Source: Methylobacterium sp. B4 | GTDB taxonomy: Bacteria; Pseudomonadota; Alphaproteobacteria; Rhizobiales; Beijerinckiaceae | Reading direction: 5' to 3' | Length of the DNA: 64,000 nucleotides | Assembly: GCF_003201865.1 (NCBI RefSeq) | Contig: NZ_QJJJ01000008.1 | Span: 62,001-126,000 of the forward strand | In this document: positions 9,160 through 18,019 of the stretch, piece after piece | Position numbering within the stretch: the stretch's first letter is position 1 | Layout of the letters: each line of letters starts with the position of its first letter | Notes under the pieces: model-generated | The model's input: only the letters and a program-made list of their open reading frames with translations | Database searches by the model: none | Told to the model about the DNA's origin: nothing | Translations under genes and position numbers: made by a program

Positions 9160-9642
9160 ATGGCCCTTCTGCAGCGTCTCCTCTCCTACGCCTCCTCGGC
9201 CTTCGGCCTGCCGGCCCCGGCTGAGCCCATGCCCGACGGCAGCGAGGAGCATCTCGCGGCGACGGCGCTCCTCGTCCACGTCGCCCGCGCCGACGGCCTG
9301 CTCGACGCGGCCGAGACCGCGCGGCTGGTGCGCCTCGTGCGCGGCCGCTACGCCGCCAGCGACGCGGAGGCGGAAGGATTGATCGAGCGGGCCGCCGCCT
9401 TCGACGCACAGACCCGCGACATGACGAGCCTCGTCGAGCAGATCGGCGGCGACGGCGCGCCCGGCGAGCGGGAGCGGCTGCTGGCCATGGCCTGGGCCGT
9501 GGCGGGCGCGGACGGCGCGGTGCACGAGTTCGAGGAGGCGCTGGTCTGGCGCCTGGGCAAGCTGCTCGGCTTCGACGAGGCGGCGATCGACGCCGCCCGG
9601 CTCCGGGGCGCCCGCGAGGCGGCGAGCCCCGCCGGCACATGA
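9160..9642 (+). CDS. TerB-family protein
   Basis: A 160-residue all-helical acidic protein with the TerB/DUF533 pattern: ALLVHVARADGLLD in the first half repeated as MAWAVAGADGAVHEFEE in the second, each with acidic residues suited to metal binding. No signal peptide. The family name comes from tellurite-resistance operons, but stand-alone members occur widely and their role is unclear. No other ter genes are nearby. It is not clearly in an operon with modC (144-bp gap) or lrgA (139-bp gap). Confidence 0.8.
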   Translation: MALLQRLLSYASSAFGLPAPAEPMPDGSEEHLAATALLVHVARADGLLDAAETARLVRLVRGRYAASDAEAEGLIERAAAFDAQTRDMTSLVEQIGGDGAPGERERLLAMAWAVAGADGAVHEFEEALVWRLGKLLGFDEAAIDAARLRGAREAASPAGT

Positions 9643-9781
9643 CGCTCCGCTGCGCGGAAAGGCCGGGGTTTCGGGAGGGCGCGCCCTTTCGCGGGTTCGG
9701 GGCGCAGCCCTGGAGGAAGACCGAGGATCCGCCCCGGCGCCCCGCCGAAGGGATGATCCCTTCGGAATCCCGCGTGCTCTC

Positions 9782-10168
9782 ATGATCGTCAGCCTCACCG
9801 TGATCCTGCTCGCGCAGCTCGCGGGCGAAGTCGCCGCGCGCGCCGCCGGCCTGCCCGTCCCGGGCCCGGTGATCGGCATGGCGCTGCTGCTCGTCTTCCT
9901 CGTGCTGCGCGACCGCGCCCGGCCGGTCTCGAACCGCTGGCTGCCGCCGCCGCTGGTCGACGGCGGCTTGGAGGACGCCTCCAAGGGGCTGCTGGCGCAT
10001 CTCTCAATCATGTTCGTGCCGGCTGGCGTCGGCATCGTCGGCAAGCTCGACGTGCTGGCGAGCCACGGGCTGGCGCTCGCGCTCGTGCTCGTCCTCTCGG
10101 TCACCCTGACGCTGACGGCAACCGTGCTGACCTTCGTCGCGGTCTCGCGGCTCATGGACCGGCGGTGA
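9782..10168 (+). CDS. lrgA: CidA/LrgA family membrane protein
   Basis: A 128-residue protein with four predicted membrane helices and the family pattern GLPVPGPVIGMALLLVFL near the N-terminus. CidA/LrgA proteins are holin-like and work with LrgB/CidB-type partners in export of murein hydrolases or in pyruvate/overflow metabolism; the physiological role in alphaproteobacteria is unsettled. The stop codon overlaps the next gene's GTG by 4 bp, so translation of the pair is coupled. Confidence 0.87.
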   Translation: MIVSLTVILLAQLAGEVAARAAGLPVPGPVIGMALLLVFLVLRDRARPVSNRWLPPPLVDGGLEDASKGLLAHLSIMFVPAGVGIVGKLDVLASHGLALALVLVLSVTLTLTATVLTFVAVSRLMDRR

Positions 10169-10881
10169 ACGGCGACTTCGCCCTCTGGGTCTACCTGACC
10201 CACACGCCGCTGCTGTGGCTGACGGTGACGCTGCTCGCCTACGCCGTGGCCGACCGGCTGTTCCAGGCGGCGGGCCGCCACCCGGCCGCCAACCCGGTGA
10301 TCCACTCGATCTGGATGATCGGCCTGCTGCTGACGCTCACGGGCACGCCCTATCCGGCCTATTTCCAGGGCGCGCAGTTCGTGCACTTCCTGCTCGGGCC
10401 GGCCACGGTGGCGCTGGCGGTGCCCCTCTACGAGCGGCGCGCGACGGTGACGCGCGCGCTCCTGCCCATGCTCGCCGCCCTCCTCGTCGGCTGCGTCACC
10501 GCGATGGCCTCGGCGCTGGCCTTCGCCACGCTCGCCGGCATCCCCTACGAGGTGATGCTGGCCATGGCCCCGAAATCGGTGACCACGGGCGTGGCCATGG
10601 GCATCGTCGAGGCGCTCGGCGGCGATCCCACGCTGGCCGCCGTGCTGGTGATGCTCACCGGCATGGCCGGCGCGGTCATCGTCACGCCGCTGATGCGACT
10701 GCTGCGCGTCGAGGACATGCGCGCCCGCGGCTTCGCGGCGGGGCTGGCCGCCCACGGGCTCGGCACCGCCCGCGCCTTCCAGGTCAGCGAGGTCGCCGGC
10801 ACCTTCGCCGGCATCGCCATGGGGCTGAATGCGTTCCTGACCGCGATACTGGTGCCGGTGGCGGTGAGTTTTCTGCGGTAG
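10165..10881 (+). CDS. lrgB: LrgB/CidB family membrane protein
   Basis: A 238-residue polytopic membrane protein, the standard partner of CidA/LrgA. Family features include the conserved MAPKSVTTGVAMGIVEALGG segment and AAHGLGTARAF near residue 195. The start is a GTG that overlaps the lrgA stop by 4 bp. Family roles are control of cell-wall hydrolase export and, in some bacteria, pyruvate or glycolate transport; neither is settled here. No LytSR-like regulator is adjacent. Confidence 0.9.
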   Translation: MNGDFALWVYLTHTPLLWLTVTLLAYAVADRLFQAAGRHPAANPVIHSIWMIGLLLTLTGTPYPAYFQGAQFVHFLLGPATVALAVPLYERRATVTRALLPMLAALLVGCVTAMASALAFATLAGIPYEVMLAMAPKSVTTGVAMGIVEALGGDPTLAAVLVMLTGMAGAVIVTPLMRLLRVEDMRARGFAAGLAAHGLGTARAFQVSEVAGTFAGIAMGLNAFLTAILVPVAVSFLR

Positions 10882-11092
10882 GTTTTTGCGGTGAGGCCCT
10901 GCCGGCCGATACGTCGCGGACGAACATCGAGAAGAATGCCCGCGCCGCGAGCCCGATCCGGCGCTGCGTCTTCGGGGTCTGTGCGGTGCCGCACGACGAT
11001 GCGGTGGAGGACTTCGGAAAGTCTTCTAAGCTCACGCCGTCGCTGCGATGGCCCGTCCATCCTTTCGGCAGCGCCCGGAGCCGACGAAGACA

Positions 11093-12247
11093 ATGTCGAA
11101 CGGCACCTTGACGTTCTGGATGACGATGGCCGTCGTCAGCGCCTCTTTCGGCGCGCTGCACGGCCTTCTGTTCGGCGACGGGCCGACGCTCGCCGGTGTC
11201 CTCTACGGCACGGGTGTCGGACTCCTGGTGATCGCCTACGAGCGCGGCCTCTTCCTCGCCGGCTACAGCCGGCGCCTGCGACGATTGCCGACGCTCGCCT
11301 ATTTCGCGGCCGCCGAGAGCAGCTTGGTTCTCGTGATCGTGACCGGGATGTCGCTGACGGGCTCGATCCTCTGGGCGCTCGGCATCGCGGACAAGACCTT
11401 CGCCGAGGCCGTCACGCCCAAGCTCTCCACGATCCCGTTCGCGTTGGTGGTCTCGGCGCTGATCGTCGCCGTCCTGCGCGTTCGCGACCTGATCGGCAGC
11501 GAGACGTTCACGAGCCTGATCCTGGGGCGCTACCACCGCCCGATCAGCGAGGAGCGCGTGTTCCTGTTCCTCGATCTCGTCGGATCGACGGCCTACGCGG
11601 AGAAGCAGGGCGACCTCGCCGCGCAGGAACTCTTGAAGGCCGTCTTCGCCGCGATCGCCGAGCCGGTGCGGCGCCATCGCGGGCAGGTCGACGACTATGT
11701 CGGCGATCAGGTCATCGTCTCATGGCCCCTCGCCCGGGGCATCGAGCGGGCGCGCTGCGTCGCCTGCGTCTTCGCGATCCGTCAAACCCTCGAACGCGAC
11801 CGGAACGGCTGGCTCGCGCGCTTCGGCTTCGTTCCCGAGCTGCGCGCGGCCCTGCATGGCGGCGGCGTCGTGACGGCGGAAGTCGGCGTCGACCGGCACA
11901 AGATCGCCTATTTCGGCGACGTCATGAATGCGACCGCACGGTTGGAGGGTCTGTGCCGGGAGACCGGGCGGAGCGTGCTGATCTCGGACGCCGTCCTGAC
12001 CAGGCTGCCCGCCCTTCCCGACGGCATCGCCGCCGAGGCGCTCGGGGGGTACCGTCTGCGGGGCCGTCGCGAGACGATGGCCGTACATGCGCTGACGGAG
12101 ATGCGCGCGCCGGTCACCGCCGGCGCGTCGAGCCATCGTGCGGGTGCCGGAGCCGAGCGCAAGCCGGCAGCGCCGGACTACGTGCCTCAGCCCAGGCGGC
12201 AGGAGGCCGAATTGGGTGTGCCGCGAGAATCAGCAGCCTCGGCCTGA
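11093..12247 (+). CDS. Membrane-bound class III adenylate/guanylate cyclase
   Basis: A 384-residue protein with four N-terminal hydrophobic helices (about residues 5-130) followed by a class III nucleotide cyclase catalytic domain. The first metal aspartate is in LFLDLVGSTAYAE, the second in DDYVGDQVIVSW, and the transition-state region GDVMNATARLEGLC is present. It would make cAMP or cGMP from NTP at the inner membrane. The ATG at 11093 is preferred since it opens directly on the membrane region; an in-frame ATG at 11048 would add 15 residues. The last 40 residues are low-complexity. Similar 4-TM cyclases occur widely in rhizobia and methylobacteria. Confidence 0.88.
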   Translation: MSNGTLTFWMTMAVVSASFGALHGLLFGDGPTLAGVLYGTGVGLLVIAYERGLFLAGYSRRLRRLPTLAYFAAAESSLVLVIVTGMSLTGSILWALGIADKTFAEAVTPKLSTIPFALVVSALIVAVLRVRDLIGSETFTSLILGRYHRPISEERVFLFLDLVGSTAYAEKQGDLAAQELLKAVFAAIAEPVRRHRGQVDDYVGDQVIVSWPLARGIERARCVACVFAIRQTLERDRNGWLARFGFVPELRAALHGGGVVTAEVGVDRHKIAYFGDVMNATARLEGLCRETGRSVLISDAVLTRLPALPDGIAAEALGGYRLRGRRETMAVHALTEMRAPVTAGASSHRAGAGAERKPAAPDYVPQPRRQEAELGVPRESAASA

Positions 12248-12438
12248 GCGGCGCCCGGCCTTCGGCCACCGTGTTGCGCCGCAATACCCGACACTCTACA
12301 AGCCGGACATTCGCCTGGACCCGGTGCAAGCCCGGGTGGCTCTTCCGGCCGCCGATCCGCCGGACCACGCATTCGTGACGCCTTCTGTCCTCCGCGCCTT
12401 CGTCGCGGGGCCTGCGTCCCTCTGCGGATTCATTTTCG

Positions 12439-13956
12439 ATGTCATCGCTGCCGACAACCGCCCGCCGGCGGTCCGCCCCGTCCCGGCTCCCGCCCTGGCT
12501 CTCACCCTGGCTCGCCCAACCGCGGGCCGACATCCTCTCCGGCCTCGTGGTCGCGCTCGCCCTGATCCCGGAGGCCATCGGCTTCTCGGTGATCGCCGGG
12601 GTCGATCCGAAGGTCGGCCTCTACGCCTCCGTGGTCATCGCCTGCACCATCGCCTTCGCGGGCGGGCGCCCGGCCATGATCTCGGCCGCCACCGCCGCCA
12701 CGGCGGTGGTGATGGTCGATCTCGTGCGCGACCACGGCGTCCAGTATCTCTTCGCCGCCACCATCCTGATGGGCGTGCTGCAGATCCTGGCCGGGCTCGC
12801 CCGGCTCGGGCGGCTGATGCGCTTCGTCTCGCGCTCGGTGATGACGGGCTTCGTCAATGCGCTGGCGATCCTGATCTTTCTGGCGCAGTGGCCCGAACTC
12901 ACCGGTGTGACCCCGGCCACCTACGCCCTGATCGCGCTCGGACTCGCCATCATCTACGGCTTCCCTAGAATCACCCGCGCCGTGCCGTCCCCGCTGGTGG
13001 CCATCGCGGTGCTGACCGCGCTCACAGCCTTCCTCGGTCTCGACGTGCGCACGGTCGCGCATCTGGGCGCCCTGCCCAGCGCCCTGCCGAGCTTTGCCCT
13101 GCCCGACGTGCCGCTGACCTTCGAAACCCTGCGCATCATCCTGCCCTATTCGGCGACCCTCGCCGCGGTCGGCCTCCTGGAGAGCCTGCTCACCGCGCAG
13201 ATCGTCGACGACATGACGGATACCGGCAGTTCCAAGAACCGCGAATGCATGGGCCAGGGGCTCGCCAACATGAGCTCGGCCGTGTTCGGCGGCATGGGCG
13301 GCTGCGCCATGATCGGCCAGTCGGTCATCAACGTCTCGTCCGGCGCCCGCGGCCGGCTCTCGACCCTGGTGGCGGGCGCCTTCCTGCTGTTGCTGCTGGT
13401 GCTGCTGCAGGATCTCCTCGCCATCGTGCCCGTGGCGGCGCTGACGGCGGTGATGATCATGGTCTCGCTCAACACCTTCTCCTGGCGCTCGCTCCTGGAC
13501 CTGCGCAGCAACCCGCTGCCCTCCTCGGTGGTGATGCTCGCCACCGTGGCGGTCGTCGTCGCCACCCGCGACCTCGCCATCGGCGTGCTGGTGGGCGTGC
13601 TGCTGTCGGGCGTGTTCTTCGCCGGCAAGGTCTCCCGGATGAGCCGGGTCGTCTCGGAGCTGTCGGCGGACGGGCGCACCCGCACCTACCGGGTCTCGGG
13701 CCAGGTGTTCTTCGCCTCCGCTGGCACCTTCGCGGAGAGCTTCGACGGGCGCGAGCCGGTCGAGCGCCTCGTCATCGACGTGCACGCGGCCCATTTCTGG
13801 GACATCTCGGCGGTGGGCGCCCTCGACCGCGTGGTGATGAAGGCCCGCGCCGCCGGCCGGATCGTGGAGGTGATCGGCCTCAACGAGGCCAGCGCCACCC
13901 TGGTCGAGCGCTTCGGGCAACACGACAAGGCGGGCGCCTCGCTGCCCGTGCATTGA
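12439..13956 (+). CDS. SulP family inorganic anion transporter
   Basis: A 505-residue transporter with 10 or more hydrophobic helices and SulP motifs early on ([28 protein letters not shown]) and mid-protein ([19 protein letters not shown]). A C-terminal STAS domain (about 400-495, with [19 protein letters not shown]) faces the cytoplasm. SulP proteins move sulfate, bicarbonate or other anions; the [12 protein letters not shown] form is common in bacterial bicarbonate/sulfate transporters, but the substrate cannot be read from sequence. There is no carbonic anhydrase or sulfate-assimilation gene beside it. Confidence 0.9.
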   Translation: MSSLPTTARRRSAPSRLPPWLSPWLAQPRADILSGLVVALALIPEAIGFSVIAGVDPKVGLYASVVIACTIAFAGGRPAMISAATAATAVVMVDLVRDHGVQYLFAATILMGVLQILAGLARLGRLMRFVSRSVMTGFVNALAILIFLAQWPELTGVTPATYALIALGLAIIYGFPRITRAVPSPLVAIAVLTALTAFLGLDVRTVAHLGALPSALPSFALPDVPLTFETLRIILPYSATLAAVGLLESLLTAQIVDDMTDTGSSKNRECMGQGLANMSSAVFGGMGGCAMIGQSVINVSSGARGRLSTLVAGAFLLLLLVLLQDLLAIVPVAALTAVMIMVSLNTFSWRSLLDLRSNPLPSSVVMLATVAVVVATRDLAIGVLVGVLLSGVFFAGKVSRMSRVVSELSADGRTRTYRVSGQVFFASAGTFAESFDGREPVERLVIDVHAAHFWDISAVGALDRVVMKARAAGRIVEVIGLNEASATLVERFGQHDKAGASLPVH

Positions 13957-14102
13957 CGGGCACGGTGACGGAGAGGACCGGCCGGCACCTTCCGCGCCCG
14001 CCCTGGTTGTGCAGTGCAGCGGAAACTCGGTAGTATCGTCCGGGGACAGGCCGGCGCATCGCGGCGGGACCCCGACGATGGCCCGTTGCTCCGCGAGGCG
14101 CC

Positions 14103-15182
14103 GTGTTTCCCTTCGACCCCTCCCGTCAGGCCCGGCGCCTCGTGCGCAAAAGCCTCGCCCGCACCACGCGGCAGGTCACGCGCTCCGTCGACGCCGCCGG
14201 CAAGGCCGTGACCCGGTCGACCGAGAAGGCGATCCGGGAGACGAAGAAGGCGACGGTCCGGACCGTGAAGCGGTCGGTCCGCCACACCGAGAAAGTGGTC
14301 GCGGCCGCCTTCGCCCCGCAGGGGAGAGGGATCGTCCGCAAGCCGCCCGGCCAGTTCGTGACGGTCGATTCCCTGCCCGTGCACGTCATTGTGCGCGGCC
14401 GGGGGCGGCCGGTGGTCCTCGTCCACGGCAACGGCACCATGGCCGAGGATTTCGCGATCTGCGGACTGATCGACCGGCTGGCGACGCGCTACCGGGTCAT
14501 CGCGATCGACCGGCCCGGCTTCGGCTACACGGCCCGCCCCCGCCACCGCATCTGGACGGCGCAAGCCCAGGCCGTGCTCCTGCACCGGGTGCTGGACCAG
14601 CTTTCCGTCGAGCGCCCCCTCGTGGTGGGGCATTCCTGGGGCACGATCGTCGCCCTGGCGCTCGCGGCCGAGGGGCGGCGCGCCTTGCGCGGCCTCGTGC
14701 TGCTGTCGGGCTCCTACTTCCCGGGACGCCGCGGCGACGCGGCCATGCTCGCACCGCTGGCGATGCCGGGGATCGGCGACGCGGCGCGGGCGATGGTGCC
14801 GGCGAAGCTCAGTGCGGCGCTCACCGAACAGTCGTTCCGGCAGGTGTTCTGGCCCCAACCCGTGCCGGCCCGCTTCAGGGCGCGCTTCCCGATCGAGATC
14901 GCCGCGGCCGCGACGCAAGCCCGCGCCGTCGCGGAAGACGCCGCCTCGATGAACGCCGCCGTCACCGCGCTCGAGCGTGGTTACGCGGGCCTGACGCTGC
15001 CGGTCTCCATCGTGGCCGGCGATGCGGACGCCATCGTCAAGTCGAGCGACCATTCGGTGCGGCTGCACACGACGATCTCCGGAAGCACCCTCCGGCTCCT
15101 GCCCGGCATCGGCCACATGACGCACTACGCCGCGCGGCTGAAGGTCGAGCGCGCGATCGACGATGTCATGACGCTGCGCTGA
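14103..15182 (+). CDS. Alpha/beta hydrolase with basic helical N-terminal tail
   Basis: A 359-residue protein. Residues 90-359 form an alpha/beta-hydrolase fold: oxyanion motif HGNGT at 108-112, nucleophile elbow GHSWG with Ser178, a probable acid near Asp307/309 and catalytic His338 in GIGHM. The first 70 residues are unusual: a strongly basic, Ala/Thr/Lys/Arg-rich amphipathic stretch with quasi-repeats such as RSVDAAGKAVTRSTEKA. Such tails can bind membranes, polyester granules or nucleic acid. The start is a GTG with GAGG just upstream. There is no signal peptide. The substrate is unknown. Confidence 0.85.
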   Translation: MFPFDPSRQARRLVRKSLARTTRQVTRSVDAAGKAVTRSTEKAIRETKKATVRTVKRSVRHTEKVVAAAFAPQGRGIVRKPPGQFVTVDSLPVHVIVRGRGRPVVLVHGNGTMAEDFAICGLIDRLATRYRVIAIDRPGFGYTARPRHRIWTAQAQAVLLHRVLDQLSVERPLVVGHSWGTIVALALAAEGRRALRGLVLLSGSYFPGRRGDAAMLAPLAMPGIGDAARAMVPAKLSAALTEQSFRQVFWPQPVPARFRARFPIEIAAAATQARAVAEDAASMNAAVTALERGYAGLTLPVSIVAGDADAIVKSSDHSVRLHTTISGSTLRLLPGIGHMTHYAARLKVERAIDDVMTLR

Positions 15183-15252
15183 GCCAAGGCCTCCGGGCTT
15201 CCGGGTCTGCACCCGCCGGGCTCGATCGCAAGCGGTCAGGCTGGGCTCCCGC

Positions 15253-16125
15253 CTATCCCCCCGTCTCCAGCGCCCGCGCCAGCGCCACGAACCCCGCCAC
15301 CGGAATCTCCTCCGCCCGCGCCGTCTCCGGCAGCCCGGCGGCGGCGAGCAGGCGGGCGGGGTCGGGGGTCGCGGCCTTCAGGCTCTGGCGCAGCATCTTG
15401 CGGCGCTGGCCGAAGGCGGCGCGGGTCACCCGCTCCAGATCCGCGATGCGGCAGGGCAGGGGCTCGGGGCGCGGGCGCAGGTGGACGATGCTGGAGGTGA
15501 CCTTCGGCGGCGGCACGAAGGCGCTAGCGCCCACGTCGAACAGGATGGTCGCCTGCGTGCGCCAGCCGCACAGGACGCCGAGCCGGCCGTAATTGGCCCG
15601 GTCCGACTCGTCGGCGACGATGCGCTCGGCCACCTCGCGCTGGAACATCAGGGTCGCCGAGTCCCACCAGGGCGGCCAGCTGTCGTCCCGCGTCTCGGCG
15701 CCGAGCCAGCCGGTGAGCAGCACGGTGGCGACGTTGTAGGGCAGGTTGGCCACGATCCGCACCGGCCCGTCGCCGACGAGGGGACGCGGATCGAAGCCGA
15801 CCGCGTCCGCGTCGATCACGTCGAGCCGGCCGGGGTAGTGCGCGGCGATCTCGGCGAGCGCCGGCAGGGCCCGGGGATCGCGCTCGATGGCGACGACGCG
15901 CTTGGCACCCGCCGCCAGCAGCGCCCGGGTCAGCCCGCCGGGGCCGGGGCCGACCTCCACCACGGTGACGCCGTCGAGCGCGCCCGCCGAGCGGGCGATG
16001 CGGCCGGTAAGATTGAGATCGAACAGGAAATTCTGGCCGAGCGCCTTCTTCGGCTCCAGCCCGTGGCGCCGCACCACCTCGCGCAAGGGCGGCAGGCCGT
16101 CGGCGCTCAACGCTTCGGTGTTCAT
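15253..16125 (-). CDS. rsmA: 16S rRNA dimethyladenosine transferase RsmA (KsgA)
   Basis: A 290-residue SAM-dependent methyltransferase that dimethylates the two adjacent adenines of the 3'-terminal hairpin of 16S rRNA during late 30S maturation. KKALGQNFL at 26-34 is the family signature, SAM motif [11 protein letters not shown] is at 55-64, and the catalytic NLPY at 127-130. It begins 12 bp after pdxA on the same strand, the widely conserved pdxA-rsmA pairing, and is the last gene of the lptF-to-rsmA minus-strand cluster. Confidence 0.97.
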   Translation of the reverse strand: MNTEALSADGLPPLREVVRRHGLEPKKALGQNFLFDLNLTGRIARSAGALDGVTVVEVGPGPGGLTRALLAAGAKRVVAIERDPRALPALAEIAAHYPGRLDVIDADAVGFDPRPLVGDGPVRIVANLPYNVATVLLTGWLGAETRDDSWPPWWDSATLMFQREVAERIVADESDRANYGRLGVLCGWRTQATILFDVGASAFVPPPKVTSSIVHLRPRPEPLPCRIADLERVTRAAFGQRRKMLRQSLKAATPDPARLLAAAGLPETARAEEIPVAGFVALARALETGG

Positions 16126-16137
16126 CGGCGAAGAGGC

Positions 16138-17187
16138 TCAGGCGCGGACGGGGAAGGGCGTAACGGTGGCGGCCGGGCGCTGCGCGAGGCGGTGCGCCAG
16201 CCGCAGGGCCGCGATCAGGCTGTCGGGCTTGGCCACGCCCTTGCCGGCGATGTCGAAGGCGGTGCCGTGATCCGGCGAGGTGCGCACGAAGGGCAATCCC
16301 AGGGTGACGTTCACGCCCTCGTCGAAGGCGAGCGTCTTGATCGGGATCAGCGCCTGATCGTGGGTGGGGGTCAGCGCCACGTCGTAGGTCGCCCGCGCCC
16401 GCTCGTGGAACAGGGTGTCGGCGGGCAGCGGCCCGCGGATGTCGATGCCCTCGCTGCGCAGGGCCGCGACGGCGGGGGCCAGCACGTCGCGATCCTCGGT
16501 GCCCATGGTGCCGGACTCGCCCGCATGGGGGTTCAGGCCCGACAGGACGAGGCGGGGGTTGTCGAGGCCGAAGCGGGCGCGCAGGTCGGCGTGGACGATG
16601 CGGGCGGTACGCTCGACCAAACCTTGCGTCAGCAGGTCCGGCACGCGGCGCAGGGCGACATGGATCGTCACCGGAACCACGGCGAGCGTGTCGCTCCACA
16701 GCATCATCACCGGCAGCGGCGGCTCGCGGCCCTCCTTGGCCGCGAGCGCGGCCAGGAACTCGGTATGGCCGGGATGGGCGAAGCCGACCCGGGTCAGCAC
16801 GAACTTGGCGATGGGGTTGGTCACCACGGCCGAGGCCGCGCCGGAGCGCACCAGATCGACGGCGGCGGTGATCGATTCCACGATCGCGCCCGCATTCGCC
16901 GAATCCGGCGCGCCGGGCGTGGCGGTCACCCCGGCCCCGCTCGGCAGCGGCAGGACGGGCAGCGCCCGGGGAAACACCGCGCAGGCATCCTCGGTCTCGA
17001 CCTCGGCCACGGGCACTGACAGGCCGAGCCGGTGGGCGGTCCGCTCCAGGAAATCGGGGTCGCCGACGAGCTGGAATGGCGGCACGCCCCGCTCGGTGCG
17101 CAGGCGCCACGCGGCGAGCGCGATCTCCGGCCCGATCCCGGAGGGGTCGCCGAGGGTGAGCGCGAGGGGTTTGTCGTCCGAAGCCAT
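16138..17187 (-). CDS. pdxA: 4-hydroxythreonine-4-phosphate dehydrogenase PdxA
   Basis: A 349-residue enzyme of pyridoxal-5'-phosphate synthesis that oxidises 4-phosphohydroxy-L-threonine to 3-amino-1-hydroxyacetone phosphate with NAD(P) and a divalent metal. The N-terminal GDPSGIGPE (13-21) is diagnostic, and metal-site histidines are seen in FAHPGHTEF and THDQA. Length and ends match the family. Usual alphaproteobacterial order is lptD-surA-pdxA-rsmA; here a methyltransferase occupies the surA place. Confidence 0.97.
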   Translation of the reverse strand: MASDDKPLALTLGDPSGIGPEIALAAWRLRTERGVPPFQLVGDPDFLERTAHRLGLSVPVAEVETEDACAVFPRALPVLPLPSGAGVTATPGAPDSANAGAIVESITAAVDLVRSGAASAVVTNPIAKFVLTRVGFAHPGHTEFLAALAAKEGREPPLPVMMLWSDTLAVVPVTIHVALRRVPDLLTQGLVERTARIVHADLRARFGLDNPRLVLSGLNPHAGESGTMGTEDRDVLAPAVAALRSEGIDIRGPLPADTLFHERARATYDVALTPTHDQALIPIKTLAFDEGVNVTLGLPFVRTSPDHGTAFDIAGKGVAKPDSLIAALRLAHRLAQRPAATVTPFPVRA

Positions 17188-17255
17188 GGCCGGGACTTAT
17201 ACAGCCTTTGCGGCGATGTCCGAGGCCGCGCGCGAGCGGGCGCGGGCGCGGCCGC

Positions 17256-17988
17256 CTACCGCGTCGGCTCCGGGTAGCGCGTGCCGTCCACGACGGCGTC
17301 GAGGGGAACCCGGCTCCAGTCGAAGCCGGCCGGCGGCTCCGCGCGCTTGCGGCACAGGATCTCGCTGTGTCCGTACATCTCGGTGATGGGCGAGAAGCGC
17401 AGGCCCGGCCGGGCGGCGGCGGTGAAGTAGCCGGCGATCGGGCTGCTCATGCCCTTCTCGATCAGCTCGAAGCCGAGCGCGTCGTTGAATAGGGCGCGCA
17501 GGCCCATGTCGGAGAATTGGAAGAAATTCCACGGCCGCTCGTGGGAGCGGAAGGAGAAGTGCGTCTCGACGAAGACGTGGCCGCCGACCTTCAGGAGCCG
17601 ACCGATCTCGACCGCCGCCAGCCAGGGCATGGCGAGGTGCTCGAACACCGCCGAGGAGAAGATCAGGTCGAAGCGCTCGTCTTGCGCAAAATAGCTGGAG
17701 AGCCGGTGGGCGTCGCCGACCACGTCGACGTTCTCGCCGGCGTAGAAGTCGAAGCCGACATACTCGGCCCGGGAAAAGCGATGGCGGAAATTGGCGCCGG
17801 TGACGTTGCGCGAGCCGACCTCCAGCACGCGCAGGCCCGGCCGGTCGAAGCGCTCGGACAGGCTGTCGATCCAGGCGCCGTGGGCCAGATCCCGCGGCGG
17901 GGCGATCCGGTCCCGGCGGAAGGCGAAGGGCAGCGTCGCCAGGGCGCCGTAGGCGCGGGTGAGCGCGCCGGCCGTGCGTCTTCAGCAT
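17256..17988 (-). CDS. Class I SAM-dependent methyltransferase, probably frameshifted near its start
   Basis: Motif I (VLEVGSRNVTG), the acidic motif (YVGFDFYAGENVDVVGDAH) and a motif IV/post-I region (FDLIFSSAVFEHLAMPWLA) identify a Methyltransf_11-like protein of unknown substrate. Within the open frame the only start is a GTG at 17828, which would cut motif I in half. Yet protein-like sequence continues upstream to a stop at 17984-17982. An ATG at 17988, with an ideal GAGGAA ribosome site 6 nt before it, opens in another frame; skipping one base in the third or fourth codon joins it to the methyltransferase frame and gives an N-terminus of about 55 extra residues. So the gene carries a +1 frameshift, either a real mutation, programmed shifting, or a sequencing error. 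It lies where surA is expected. Confidence 0.65.
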
Positions 17989-18019
17989 CGCTTCCTCGCC
18001 GCGGCGCGTGGCAGCATCG

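Noticed and set aside
17197..17988. Continuous 263-codon frame from the good ATG at 17988
   Set aside because: Its translation after the first codons is Arg/Pro-rich and lacks any methyltransferase motif; the start belongs to the neighbouring frame through a frameshift.
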